23,782 bases of DNA from the NCBI GenBank assembly GCA_937928235.1, contig CALEZE010000120.1, positions 1 through 23,782 on the forward strand, in the 5' to 3' direction. This DNA comes from an uncultured bacterium. GTDB lineage: Bacteria > Patescibacteriota > Microgenomatia > UBA8517. The translations under genes and the position numbers were made by a program. The notes beneath the pieces were generated by a model. It had not been told where the DNA came from and made no database searches. It was given only the letters and a program-made list of their open reading frames with translations. Of the stretch, positions 13,509 to 20,708 are shown in pieces (the stretch's first letter is position 1; every line of letters starts with the position of its first letter).

Positions 13509-15236
13509 TTAAGAAGGTGAGTCTGTTGGAGAAGGGCTTACCGTTTCCTGCTCTCTAGCAGGAACCGGGGAGACTTTTCGTTTGACCAAGATTCTTTTTG
13601 CTAAGTTTAGGAAGTTCCAAACCTGCTCTGATCCTAAAAGAATGGAAATTGCCATGTAAACCAATCCCCCGACCAAAGCTACGGCAATTGTTAAGGCAAG
13701 CAGGTTAAAAGTATATCTTGTGTCTAAGACAAACTTCTCAAAAGGCAAGTTCTTCACTGCTTCAATGTTTGTAAAAAAGGAAAGCCTCTTCACCCAAACC
13801 GACCTGTCAAAAAGTTTCAAAATAAAAAACATGACGCCACCAGAGCCTAACCCAGCGACTACGCTTTTAATGATTGGCGGGAAAAGCTCAGTCCCGGCAA
13901 TGCCACCGACCCTGTTTCTTAGGATGAAGAGGAGTGTCGTAGCCTGAAATATAGCACCAACCGAAAAACCAACAGCTAAACCCCAAACCGGAAAGTTCAT
14001 CCTGCCAACCAAAATGTAGTCAACAATTATTGTCAGCAGTATTGAGACCATTGAAACACCGACAGGTGTTTTTGTGTCCTGAAGTGCATAAAACGCACGA
14101 GCTAAAAGTGCGATGGCGGTCTGGAAAACAATACCCGCAGCAAATGCCGAAACTACAAAGCCAGTTTGCACTGTGGCTGTCCAGCTAAAAATATCTGTTC
14201 CATACACCAATCGCACAATAGGAATCCTTAAAACAACCAGCATTGTAGCAACGGGGATGGACAGAAAGACTATGTCAAAGAGAGCATTCAGAAAGGTCTT
14301 TTTAAAAACACTTTTCTTCCCAGCCTGGCTTGAAAGAGTTGGTAGCGCGGCCTTTGCTATCGAAGTTCCAAAAAGCCCAACGGGTAAAAGTTGTAGGGTG
14401 TTGCCGAAAGTGTAGTAAGTGTAAGCCGCAGTTGAAACAATAGAAGCGAAAAAAAGCTCTGCCATCTTGGAAACTTGCAAAAAAGAAACTTCGACAATTC
14501 TGGGTAGAGCCAGCTTTCCAATCTTCCTTACATCTTCCGTTATTTTTATTTTCAGTCTGAATTTGAATCCAAGTTTGGTGGCTAGGGGTAATTGAATAAT
14601 TAAATGGCTAAGAGCACCTATTAAAACACCAATGGCTGGCGCCGTTAGGCCGTATTTAGGTGTTAAAAAGATTGTTCCTGCAATTATTCCCAAGTTGTAA
14701 AAGAGTGGCGCCAATGCCGGCACCAGAAACCTCCTCATAGATTCCAAAACACCAGTTAAAACATAACTAATGACAAAAAATCCTTGGGCAGCAAAGAGGA
14801 TTCGCGCTAGCCGTACTATTTCCACCCTTTCACTTGGTGCGTAGCCCGGGGCAAAAATACTGTATAAACCATCTGCGCCGATTCCAATAGACAAAGCAAA
14901 CACCAAAAAGGCAAGAAGGCCAAGATTAAGCACAGAGCTTGCTATGTTCCAGGCATTTCCATTACCTTTCTTTATTGCTCTGGTAAAAACAGGGATAAAC
15001 GCTGAGGAAAAAGTACCAAAGACCAATACTTCAAAAACCAAATCCGGCAACCTAAAAGCCGCAAAAAATAAACTTAGCTCATCCGGAGCAAAGTGAGCAG
15101 CCAATGTCCTTTGGCGAAGTAGCCCTAAAACGCGTGAGCCCACAACCATAAACATAATAATTGCGGCGGCCGAAAGTACCGATTTTTGAGGAGAAGTTAG
15201 AATTTTTTTACCCTTGTCTATTAGATTTTTAACCAT
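13509..15236 (-). CDS. murJ: Lipid II flippase MurJ (MviN family)
   Basis: 575 residues from the ATG at 15236; the frame stays open upstream to 15647, but that part is antisense to rpsT and is not homologous. MurJ flips lipid II across the inner membrane for peptidoglycan synthesis. About 14 hydrophobic segments are present. The N-terminal signature GSRVLGLLRQRTLAAHF (33-49) keeps the two arginines equivalent to E. coli R18 and R24. FFAAFRLPDLVFEVLVFGTFSSAFIPVF aligns with the [23 protein letters not shown] block, but the RR pair is FE and the Asp of DAFF is Ser. The C-terminus extends about 25 residues into a Lys/Pro/Ser-rich tail. It stands alone, divergent from rpsT and upstream of the heat-shock promoter. 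Confidence 0.93.
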   Translation of the reverse strand: MVKNLIDKGKKILTSPQKSVLSAAAIIMFMVVGSRVLGLLRQRTLAAHFAPDELSLFFAAFRLPDLVFEVLVFGTFSSAFIPVFTRAIKKGNGNAWNIASSVLNLGLLAFLVFALSIGIGADGLYSIFAPGYAPSERVEIVRLARILFAAQGFFVISYVLTGVLESMRRFLVPALAPLFYNLGIIAGTIFLTPKYGLTAPAIGVLIGALSHLIIQLPLATKLGFKFRLKIKITEDVRKIGKLALPRIVEVSFLQVSKMAELFFASIVSTAAYTYYTFGNTLQLLPVGLFGTSIAKAALPTLSSQAGKKSVFKKTFLNALFDIVFLSIPVATMLVVLRIPIVRLVYGTDIFSWTATVQTGFVVSAFAAGIVFQTAIALLARAFYALQDTKTPVGVSMVSILLTIIVDYILVGRMNFPVWGLAVGFSVGAIFQATTLLFILRNRVGGIAGTELFPPIIKSVVAGLGSGGVMFFILKLFDRSVWVKRLSFFTNIEAVKNLPFEKFVLDTRYTFNLLALTIAVALVGGLVYMAISILLGSEQVWNFLNLAKRILVKRKVSPVPAREQETVSPSPTDSPS

Positions 15237-15237
15237 G

Positions 15238-15266
15238 TTGCGAACACAATCCGTTTCGATTATACT
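15238..15266 (+). promoter_or_regulatory. Promoter of rpsT giving a leaderless mRNA
   Basis: TTGCGA (15238-15243), 17-bp spacer, TATACT (15261-15266). Exactly 7 bp lie between the -10 box and the rpsT ATG at 15274, the same geometry as at the 5171 gene. The predicted start is at the ATG. Confidence 0.68.
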
Positions 15267-15286
15267 CGAATGCATGCCAGTAACAA
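15259..15286 (-). promoter_or_regulatory. Candidate murJ promoter, overlapping the rpsT promoter
   Basis: Minus-strand TTGTTA (15286-15281), 16-bp spacer, TATAAT (15264-15259). Its -10 box shares four base pairs with the opposite-strand TATACT of rpsT, so the two promoters cannot be melted independently. The leader would be about 15 nt. Confidence 0.5.
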
Positions 15287-15561
15287 AAACAGCAAAAAGA
15301 GCCCAAAGGTCTTCCAAAAGAAAGGCTGCAAACAACAAAGAGCTTATTAAAAAGCTTGAAAAAGCCCTGCGTTTGGCAAAAACTTCTAAAACTGCCAAGG
15401 CCATAAGTAGTGCTTTTTCACTAACCGATCGCGCGGCCAAAAAAAATGTTATACACAAAAACAAGGCCGCAAGGATAAAAAGCACGCTTTCCAAACTTGC
15501 CAAGCCCACTACTAAGAAAAAGGCCTCCACAGGTAAAGGTCGTACTTCGAAAAAGAAGTAA
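15274..15561 (+). CDS. rpsT: 30S ribosomal protein S20
   Basis: 95 residues. S20 is an early-binding 16S rRNA protein made of a three-helix bundle. The sequence is strongly basic, with KTAKRAQRSSKRKAANN at the N-terminus, a central helix pair (ELIKKLEKALRLAKTSKTAKAI, AFSLTDRAAKKNVIHKNKAARIKSTLSKLAK) typical of S20, and a Lys/Thr/Gly-rich tail (about 80-95). The family hallmark NKAARxKSRLxK near the end is kept. The ATG at 15274 is chosen because homology starts here and the promoter ends 7 bp before it; an in-frame start at 15214 would add unrelated residues inside the promoter. Convergent or terminator signals after the stop are not evident. Confidence 0.92.
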   Translation: MPVTKTAKRAQRSSKRKAANNKELIKKLEKALRLAKTSKTAKAISSAFSLTDRAAKKNVIHKNKAARIKSTLSKLAKPTTKKKASTGKGRTSKKK

Positions 15562-15600
15562 AAACACACTTCAGACAGCCTTCTTTCACGCCTGGCGTTA

Positions 15601-15609
15601 TGGTATAGT
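15601..15609 (+). promoter_or_regulatory. Extended -10 promoter of the pilN operon
   Basis: TGGTATAGT: an extended TGn motif directly before TATAGT (15604-15609); no convincing -35 box is seen 17 bp upstream. Transcription start is expected near 15617, only about 4 nt before the ATG at 15621, so this operon too would start with nearly no leader. Confidence 0.5.
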
Positions 15610-15620
15610 CTTTGATAGTA

Positions 15621-16181
15621 ATGGCTGCCCAGAAAAAACCAAAACAAATCAATCTCTTGCCAAGGGAGCAGTTTGCTGCTTCAACAACTGGCAGAGTCCT
15701 TGCTTGGACCCTTTCAACATTTAGAATTATTGTAATTGTTACCGAGCTTCTTGTGATGGCTGCATTTCTGTCCAGGTTTTGGCTAGACGCAAAGGCTTCA
15801 GACTTAAACGAGGACATTGCACAAAAAGAGGCTGTAATTCAAAGTACGGCGGAATTCGAAAAAGAGTTTAGAAAAGTACAAAAACAACTTTCGATCTTTC
15901 AAACCCTCTCTGCACAAGAAAACTCACCACCCGATGTCTTGCAAGCAGTTTCTCAATATCTACCAAGCGATGTTTCTTTGACATCTTTTACATTCACCAC
16001 CCAAGAAGCTCGAGTAAAAGGTGTTTCCCCAACCGAGAGGGCGATTGCTCAGTTTGTCGAAAACTTGCGAGCCAGCGAGGAATTTGAAAGCGTAACACTC
16101 ACTCAACTAGATTCTCTGGAAGATTCCGTGTCACTTCTTGTCTTCACGCTAAACATTTCAGCAAAGGGAGGGGGAAACTAA
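15621..16181 (+). CDS. pilN: PilN-like type IV pilus alignment protein
   Basis: 186 residues from the ATG at 15621; a TTG at 15612 is in frame but lies upstream of the expected transcript start. PilN is a bitopic inner-membrane protein of the type IV pilus/type II secretion alignment complex. The short cytoplasmic N-terminus has the hallmark INLLPRE (10-16), which in known systems docks onto cytoplasmic PilM. One membrane helix follows (about 24-47), then a coiled coil (about 50-85) and a ferredoxin-like periplasmic domain (about 100-180, PSDVSLTSFTFTTQEARVKG...). No pilM precedes it: the upstream gene is rpsT. pilO follows after 1 bp, so the two are co-expressed and presumably form the PilN-PilO pair. 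Confidence 0.82.
   Translation: MAAQKKPKQINLLPREQFAASTTGRVLAWTLSTFRIIVIVTELLVMAAFLSRFWLDAKASDLNEDIAQKEAVIQSTAEFEKEFRKVQKQLSIFQTLSAQENSPPDVLQAVSQYLPSDVSLTSFTFTTQEARVKGVSPTERAIAQFVENLRASEEFESVTLTQLDSLEDSVSLLVFTLNISAKGGGN
16165..16174 (+). promoter_or_regulatory. Ribosome binding site of pilO
   Basis: AGGGAGGGGG, 8 nt before the ATG at 16183 and inside the end of pilN. It stands out because most genes of this window have no Shine-Dalgarno sequence. Confidence 0.6.
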
Positions 16182-16182
16182 C

Positions 16183-16854
16183 ATGGCACTAGGTTGGAGA
16201 AAAAGCTACTACAGGTATAGAGAGTATTTTTTGAATATTTACGAAATTTACAAGAAAAGACCCGATTTAAAGATGTTTCTGGAGGTCCTCCTAACACTTG
16301 CCACAATATCTTTTTTCCTAGTTTTCGCGTTAAGGCCAACGGCACTCGCAATTACAGAACTTCTTGAGGAAATAGAGGCAAAAGAAGAGATCGCTAGCAA
16401 CCTCGATACAAAAATTCAGAACTTGCAAAGCGCTCAAGACAATTACTCAAGCGAAGAGTCAACTATTGAACTACTTGAATCGGCAGTTCCTGTGGGACCT
16501 CAACCAGAACTTGCTGTCAGACAGTTTGAGGGGCTAACAAGGGACACCGGAGTTACCATGTTGGGTTTCAACATTGGAGAAGCTGTTTTAGTTGGAACCC
16601 TTAGCGAACGCCAAAAAAGACAAAACGACGAGGAGCCTTTACCACAAGATTCACAAGGAATTACTTTTTCCATGAGTGTTACAGGGCAATACTCAGCTCT
16701 TGAAAACTTCCTAACAAAATTGGGCAGCATGAGACGCCCTATAAAAATTGACTCTTTGAGTGTTACTTCTTCCGAAACCTCTGAAGGTAACACAATCGTA
16801 CTGGTGGTTTCTGGTAGGCTTCCTTTTATAGAAAGTGGGTCCCAAAATGAATGA
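16183..16854 (+). CDS. pilO: PilO-like type IV pilus alignment protein
   Basis: 223 residues. A cytoplasmic N-terminus of about 35 residues rich in Tyr/Arg/Lys, one membrane helix (about 33-55, FLEVLLTLATISFFLVFALR), a coiled coil (about 58-95, ITELLEEIEAKEEIASNLDTKIQNLQ), and a C-terminal ferredoxin-like domain with ITFSMSVTGQYSALENFLTKLGSMRRPIKIDSLSV (about 155-190), the typical PilO fold signature (V-x-G-x-Y-x-x-L-x-x-F-L). In the family PilO pairs with PilN in the inner membrane. It overlaps the next gene by 8 bp. The assignment rests on topology, this signature and the pilN neighbour. Confidence 0.83.
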   Translation: MALGWRKSYYRYREYFLNIYEIYKKRPDLKMFLEVLLTLATISFFLVFALRPTALAITELLEEIEAKEEIASNLDTKIQNLQSAQDNYSSEESTIELLESAVPVGPQPELAVRQFEGLTRDTGVTMLGFNIGEAVLVGTLSERQKRQNDEEPLPQDSQGITFSMSVTGQYSALENFLTKLGSMRRPIKIDSLSVTSSETSEGNTIVLVVSGRLPFIESGSQNE

Positions 16855-17200
16855 GAGAAAAGCCCCAAGTCTAGTAACCATTAGTGTATTTACTCTTGTA
16901 ACCATTTTTTTGTGCACCGTTTCCGGAGTCGTCAAACTTCTAAATCAGCCTGCGGAAGTTAGTGTCGAAAGAGAAACACTACAAGCACTTTCCCCTGAAC
17001 TTAACGGTGAGGCACTAGGGCGTTTACCGGGCAGAGTGTTTTTCTCAGATTCCGAGATAGGAACTTTGAATCTTGACTTCGTTAATACCGAACCAGAAGC
17101 GGAAGAGGAGGGAGAGGAAATTGAAGTGGAAGAGTCACCGCAAGAAAGCGAAGAAGAGGCGACACCCTCTGCCAGTGTAGAATCAGATACAACACCATGA
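16847..17200 (+). CDS. Small acidic single-pass membrane protein, unknown
   Basis: 117 residues from the ATG at 16847, overlapping pilO by 8 bp; a GTG at 16835 is also in frame. One N-terminal membrane helix (about 9-29, LVTISVFTLVTIFLCTVSGVV) leads to a small exported segment with GRLPGRVFFSDSEIGTLNLDF (about 59-78), then a strongly acidic Glu-rich tail (81-107) ending in Thr/Pro/Ser. It occupies the place of pilP in classical pilMNOPQ operons, yet I see no lipobox and no PilP homology, and a single cysteine lies within the helix (C23). It may be a coupling protein between the PilN/PilO pair and the surface proteins encoded behind it. Overlaps the next gene by 4 bp (ATGA). Confidence 0.75.
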   Translation: MNERKAPSLVTISVFTLVTIFLCTVSGVVKLLNQPAEVSVERETLQALSPELNGEALGRLPGRVFFSDSEIGTLNLDFVNTEPEAEEEGEEIEVEESPQESEEEATPSASVESDTTP

Positions 17201-18534
17201 AACGAACTAAAATCCCAACTTTATTAGGAATACTTTTCCTGGTCATCGGGGTGGCCGCTGGTGTTCTGCTTGTACGCAATCGCCAAACTTTCCGCCTTGG
17301 CGCGGAAGCGGGAAGCGCCCCTAAAAATGTCAGAATTACAAATATCACCGACTCCTCCTTTGCAGTCTCCTGGGTCACGGATGCAGAAGTCGCCGGATTT
17401 ATTAAATACGGAGAAGGGTCGGCTCTCAACAAGACAGAGCTTGACGAAGTAGAAAATTCAACCAGCCACTATGTAACAGTGCAGGGACTCAAGCCACAAA
17501 CAACATACTCCCTTAAGATAAACTCTGGCGGAGTCGACTATGATCAGCAAGGATCTCCATGGCAAGTAACCACTGGCTCACAAATCTCGGCTCCCGAAAG
17601 CAACATTGTTTCAGGAACAGTCGTCTCACCGACAGGCGCTCCGGTCGGGAACGCCCTAGTTTATATTTCCGTAGGAGGATCAAGTCCCCTTTCAACCCTT
17701 ACTTCAAGCAAGGGTGTCTGGCTTCTAAATATTGGGTTGGCAAGAAATAGTGCATTGTCTTCCTACACACAAATAGACCCAGCAAATACTCTCTTGGAAA
17801 TTTCTGTGCAAACCGGCAATCTCGGCGTCGCAAGCGCTCAAATATACCCACAGTCTGCCAATCCTGTGCCCCAAATCACCATAGGGCAAACTCACGATTT
17901 TAAAAATCTACCCCCTAGTGAAAACAGCGGCATTCCAGTAGCGGAACTGGATTTACCTGAAGGTTCAACCCCCTCTTCTGGTTTCGAGGTTGATGAAAAT
18001 TCAACCCCAAAAACCTCTGTTTCTGTGACACTTGAGTCTATCGATGAAGGCGAAATTATTTCCACACAAGAGCCCGAATTTTTTGGAGAAGGACCAGTGG
18101 GTACCGAAATTACAATTACTGTCGAGTCAGACCCAATTACAGATAAGCTGACTGTAGGGAGTGGTGGTTCGTGGAACTGGAGTCCTCCCGAAGGCCTACC
18201 TGAAGGACCACATACAATCACAATTTCTTGGCGAGATACGAGCGGCATACTAAGAACACTAAAAAGAACTTTTGTCGTCCAGGCAGCGGAAGGCCCAGCT
18301 TTTGAGTCGACACCTTCTGCCAGCACCACACCCACGCCATCACCATCTCCTTCCCCCTCTGCCACACCAAAAGCAACGCAAAGTCCGACTCCAGCAGCAA
18401 CTGCGACACCAACAGCTACCCCAGAGGAACTGATTGATGCAGGCTCCTTGACTCCCACATACCTTCTCTCCATAATGGGATTGACCCTGCTTCTTTTTGG
18501 CGGGGTTGTAGGCTATCTCGCTTTCAAAGAGTGA
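17197..18534 (+). CDS. Surface-anchored FN3/Ig-like multidomain protein
   Basis: 445 residues. The N-terminus is a signal anchor (6-27). Exported domains: fibronectin type III-like (about 40-128, APKNVRITNITDSSFAVSWVT ... LKPQTTYSLKI), a carboxypeptidase-regulatory-like beta domain (about 138-215, VSGTVVSPTGAPVGNALVYI), and a bacterial Ig-like domain (about 280-365, ending EGLPEGPHTITISWRDTSG). Then comes a Thr/Pro/Ser/Ala linker (about 370-408) and, from residue 410, ELIDAGSLTPTYLL with a hydrophobic segment and a short KE end. The same C-terminal pattern is found in the proteins at 19988 and 20451. Domain content says adhesion or stalk; location between pilNO and other surface proteins suggests a pilus- or envelope-associated structure. 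Function not known. Confidence 0.85.
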   Translation: MKRTKIPTLLGILFLVIGVAAGVLLVRNRQTFRLGAEAGSAPKNVRITNITDSSFAVSWVTDAEVAGFIKYGEGSALNKTELDEVENSTSHYVTVQGLKPQTTYSLKINSGGVDYDQQGSPWQVTTGSQISAPESNIVSGTVVSPTGAPVGNALVYISVGGSSPLSTLTSSKGVWLLNIGLARNSALSSYTQIDPANTLLEISVQTGNLGVASAQIYPQSANPVPQITIGQTHDFKNLPPSENSGIPVAELDLPEGSTPSSGFEVDENSTPKTSVSVTLESIDEGEIISTQEPEFFGEGPVGTEITITVESDPITDKLTVGSGGSWNWSPPEGLPEGPHTITISWRDTSGILRTLKRTFVVQAAEGPAFESTPSASTTPTPSPSPSPSATPKATQSPTPAATATPTATPEELIDAGSLTPTYLLSIMGLTLLLFGGVVGYLAFKE

Positions 18535-18548
18535 GGAGTCTTTAGAAC

Positions 18549-19979
18549 ATGCCCGACGACAACAATCAAACAAACCCCAGCAACACTCCACCTGTCAATC
18601 AAAATGGCAGTGACGGTACTGTCAATCAGTCGAACGAAGCTCCGCAGGTTGCCACAACCCCTAGGCCAGTTGTCGAAGAAGTGTCCGATTCTCCAATAGA
18701 GGAGGTCTCCCAGTCGGAACCCAACCAGACAACTGAACCTGATACACAGCCCGTTCCAACTGAAGAGGTTTCCGGTGATATTCCTCCACTTCCGAATCCT
18801 GATGAAACAGCAGGTACCACCCCACCACCAACTGCACCAGAAAACACTCAGCAAGAAGAGGTTGTAAGCGCCACACCAACACCGTCAACCGACAACCAAG
18901 GTCAACAAAACAACCAAGATGCCACCGCTGAAAAAGTGACGCAAAACACTAACGAAGAAAATACAACAAACAGCGACGCAGAAGGTTTGGGTATTCCCCC
19001 GGTAATTCCAGCCAAAAGTGATAAACCAAAGAGAAGTTTCGGTAAAAAAACTATTGCGACAGTTCTCGGAATTCTTTTGTTGGTTGGTGGTCTAATCTCA
19101 GGCGTAACTTTGGTCCAGAGGAATCAAGACATAAGAGAGCAGGCGGCCCAGGAGACAACGGCTTCGTGTGCAGCAAAGGGGCAGGTTTATTGCGGTGGAT
19201 GTATAAATGGCTGCGTAACAGATGAGGAGAGAACGATTAACGGACAAACAGTTGGCTGCAACTACCTCAAACAACAAAGGTGCGGTACTCCAGAGCAAAA
19301 GGGTGGTACTGGTACGGGGTCAGAAAATTCCGATCCTTCTCAAAAAGGTAGTTTGCCCGCAGGGGTTGGGTGTGACAGCAACGGATGTACCGGCAACGGT
19401 CAATGTTTGGTAATCAAATACCAATGTGACAGGAACACCAACTTGGGTGGCGGATGTCAAGACAAACGAGTGGATGCGAGCAACGGCCGTCTCACCTTTA
19501 GTGCCAGTTGTGGAGCAGAGCAAATTGATGTTTCGTGTTCCGGTGGAGGTAGTGACTTTGTCTCAAGAATCTACGCCAAAGCGTGTGTGCAAGAAACCGA
19601 AGACGAGCCCGAAGAAGCACCACCATCAACACCCAAACCCACTCCAACACCAACCACACCCCCGGGCTTGACCGCTCAGTGTTTAGATGTCTCGGTGTGG
19701 AATGAAGACTTTAGTAAAAAATTCACCACCGACGAACTTAAAACACTAAAGGCTGGCGATAAAATTAATTTGGTCGTCGGAGGGACTGCCACTTCTGGAA
19801 CATTTACCCAAGCAAGGTTTACAGTTAATGGGGCACTGAGGGCGCCAGTCACACAGAAACCGAACATCGTCTCTATCCCTGAAAATACTCACTATTTCGA
19901 TGCATACACAATACCAGACGGGGTTAAAAGCTTTACGGTTAAAGGTGAAATCCACCACTCAACGGCTGGCTGGTTTTAA
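18549..19979 (+). CDS. Type II membrane protein with disordered cytoplasmic arm and Cys-rich exterior
   Basis: 476 residues; ATG preceded at 10 nt by GAGGAG. The first 155 residues are low-complexity (Asn, Thr, Pro, Glu, Gln) and lack a signal peptide. A basic patch KPKRSFGKK (159-167) and a membrane helix (169-189) follow, so the arm stays in the cytoplasm and the C-terminal part is outside. The exterior holds 15 cysteines in two clusters (about 207-245, with YCGGCINGC; about 272-345, with GCDSNGCTGNGQC), probably disulfide-bonded, a short TPKPTPTPTTPP linker, and a beta-rich domain (about 375-476, LTAQCLDVSVW...). No known family recognised. It lies 14 bp behind the FN3 protein and 8 bp before the next one, so it belongs to the same operon. 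Confidence 0.83.
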   Translation: MPDDNNQTNPSNTPPVNQNGSDGTVNQSNEAPQVATTPRPVVEEVSDSPIEEVSQSEPNQTTEPDTQPVPTEEVSGDIPPLPNPDETAGTTPPPTAPENTQQEEVVSATPTPSTDNQGQQNNQDATAEKVTQNTNEENTTNSDAEGLGIPPVIPAKSDKPKRSFGKKTIATVLGILLLVGGLISGVTLVQRNQDIREQAAQETTASCAAKGQVYCGGCINGCVTDEERTINGQTVGCNYLKQQRCGTPEQKGGTGTGSENSDPSQKGSLPAGVGCDSNGCTGNGQCLVIKYQCDRNTNLGGGCQDKRVDASNGRLTFSASCGAEQIDVSCSGGGSDFVSRIYAKACVQETEDEPEEAPPSTPKPTPTPTTPPGLTAQCLDVSVWNEDFSKKFTTDELKTLKAGDKINLVVGGTATSGTFTQARFTVNGALRAPVTQKPNIVSIPENTHYFDAYTIPDGVKSFTVKGEIHHSTAGWF

Positions 19980-19987
19980 TTAAATAC

Positions 19988-20407
19988 ATGGACAAAAAGA
20001 AATTAACAACAATACTAATAGTCTCAGCAACAGTAGTGCTTGCAGGAATCGCAGTGTTCACTGCCGTGAGACTTTATCAGCTAAGACAAGAGCCTGTTGC
20101 ACCCACCGCGCCCACCAGCCAACCAGCAGCCGCAACACCAAAAACACAAAGTTGCCAAACCCTTGCTTTTACTATCGAAGACAGCCCAACGCCTACGCCT
20201 ACTGGGACGGCAACAGCAACACCATCGCCAACACCTACAACCTCTGCTACACCAACAAACACGCCTACCGCCACAAGCACCCCAGCAAGCACATCGACTG
20301 CTACACCTGACCCAGAACTTCCAGAAGCTGGTGTTTCAGTACCAACCTTGCTCGGAACAGGTGCAGGAATTTTCCTGGTAATAATTTCCCTTCTTTTAGC
20401 GCTCTAG
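19988..20407 (+). CDS. Small Thr/Pro-rich surface protein with C-terminal anchor signal
   Basis: 139 residues. N-terminal signal anchor (about 6-27, TTILIVSATVVLAGIAVFTAV), a short exported segment with QSCQTLAFTIED (53-64), a Thr/Pro/Ser/Ala stretch (about 65-107) with many TPTPT and TATP units, then ELPEAGVSVPTLL (110-122) and a terminal hydrophobic segment ending LLLAL without a basic tail. The C-terminal pattern matches those of the proteins at 17197 and 20451. The Thr-dense middle would be a good acceptor for O-glycosylation. Probably a short surface spacer or stalk; no enzyme features. Confidence 0.78.
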   Translation: MDKKKLTTILIVSATVVLAGIAVFTAVRLYQLRQEPVAPTAPTSQPAAATPKTQSCQTLAFTIEDSPTPTPTGTATATPSPTPTTSATPTNTPTATSTPASTSTATPDPELPEAGVSVPTLLGTGAGIFLVIISLLLAL

Positions 20408-20450
20408 TATTGCATTTAATTACCAATTGTTTTACCTTGTAAATAGTACC

Positions 20451-20708
20451 GTGAAGAAAAATAAACAACTATTTTTGGCACTTTCAATAGCTCTCCTGCT
20501 GGTCTTGGTACTAAGCCAGGCTGACTCTGTTTTAGCCCAAACCGCATCTCCCAACCTGTCTCCAACACCAACCCCAACAGCAACTGCTACGGCAACTGCC
20601 TCTGCAACACCAGAGGCCCTGCTCGATGCGGGTGTGAGTTTGCCAACACTTTTTGGATTACTACTTGGAGCTCTGCTTCTTATTGGATCCTTCGTACTTG
20701 CCTTCTAA
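20451..20708 (+). CDS. Mini surface protein: signal peptide, Thr/Pro spacer, C-terminal anchor signal
   Basis: 85 residues from the GTG at 20451, chosen because a standard signal peptide begins there (KKNKQLFLALSIALLLVL ... VLAQ, cleavage after SVLA likely); an in-frame TTG at 20427 would add eight residues. The mature part is only a Thr/Pro/Ala spacer (about 32-53, SPTPTPTATATATASATPE) followed by ALLDAGVSLPTLFG and a hydrophobic end. It therefore contains almost nothing except the spacer and the anchor signal shared with the two other proteins. It ends in a 4-bp convergent overlap with the glycosyltransferase gene. The 43-bp gap before it contains no clear promoter or terminator. Confidence 0.7.
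   Translation: MKKNKQLFLALSIALLLVLVLSQADSVLAQTASPNLSPTPTPTATATATASATPEALLDAGVSLPTLFGLLLGALLLIGSFVLAF

Noticed and set aside
15237..15647. N-terminal extension of about 137 residues in frame with murJ
   Set aside because: It is antisense to rpsT, and MurJ homology starts shortly after the ATG at 15236, which also has a fitting promoter.
17892..18473. Val/Gly-rich open frames antisense to the surface protein gene
   Set aside because: They arise from the complement of Thr/Pro/Ser codons and have no independent support.
18319..20630. Thr/Pro-coding repetitive DNA as a CRISPR array or phase-variable tandem repeat
   Set aside because: The units are irregular ACN/CCN codon mixtures inside reading frames, with no fixed period, spacers or homopolymer tract.
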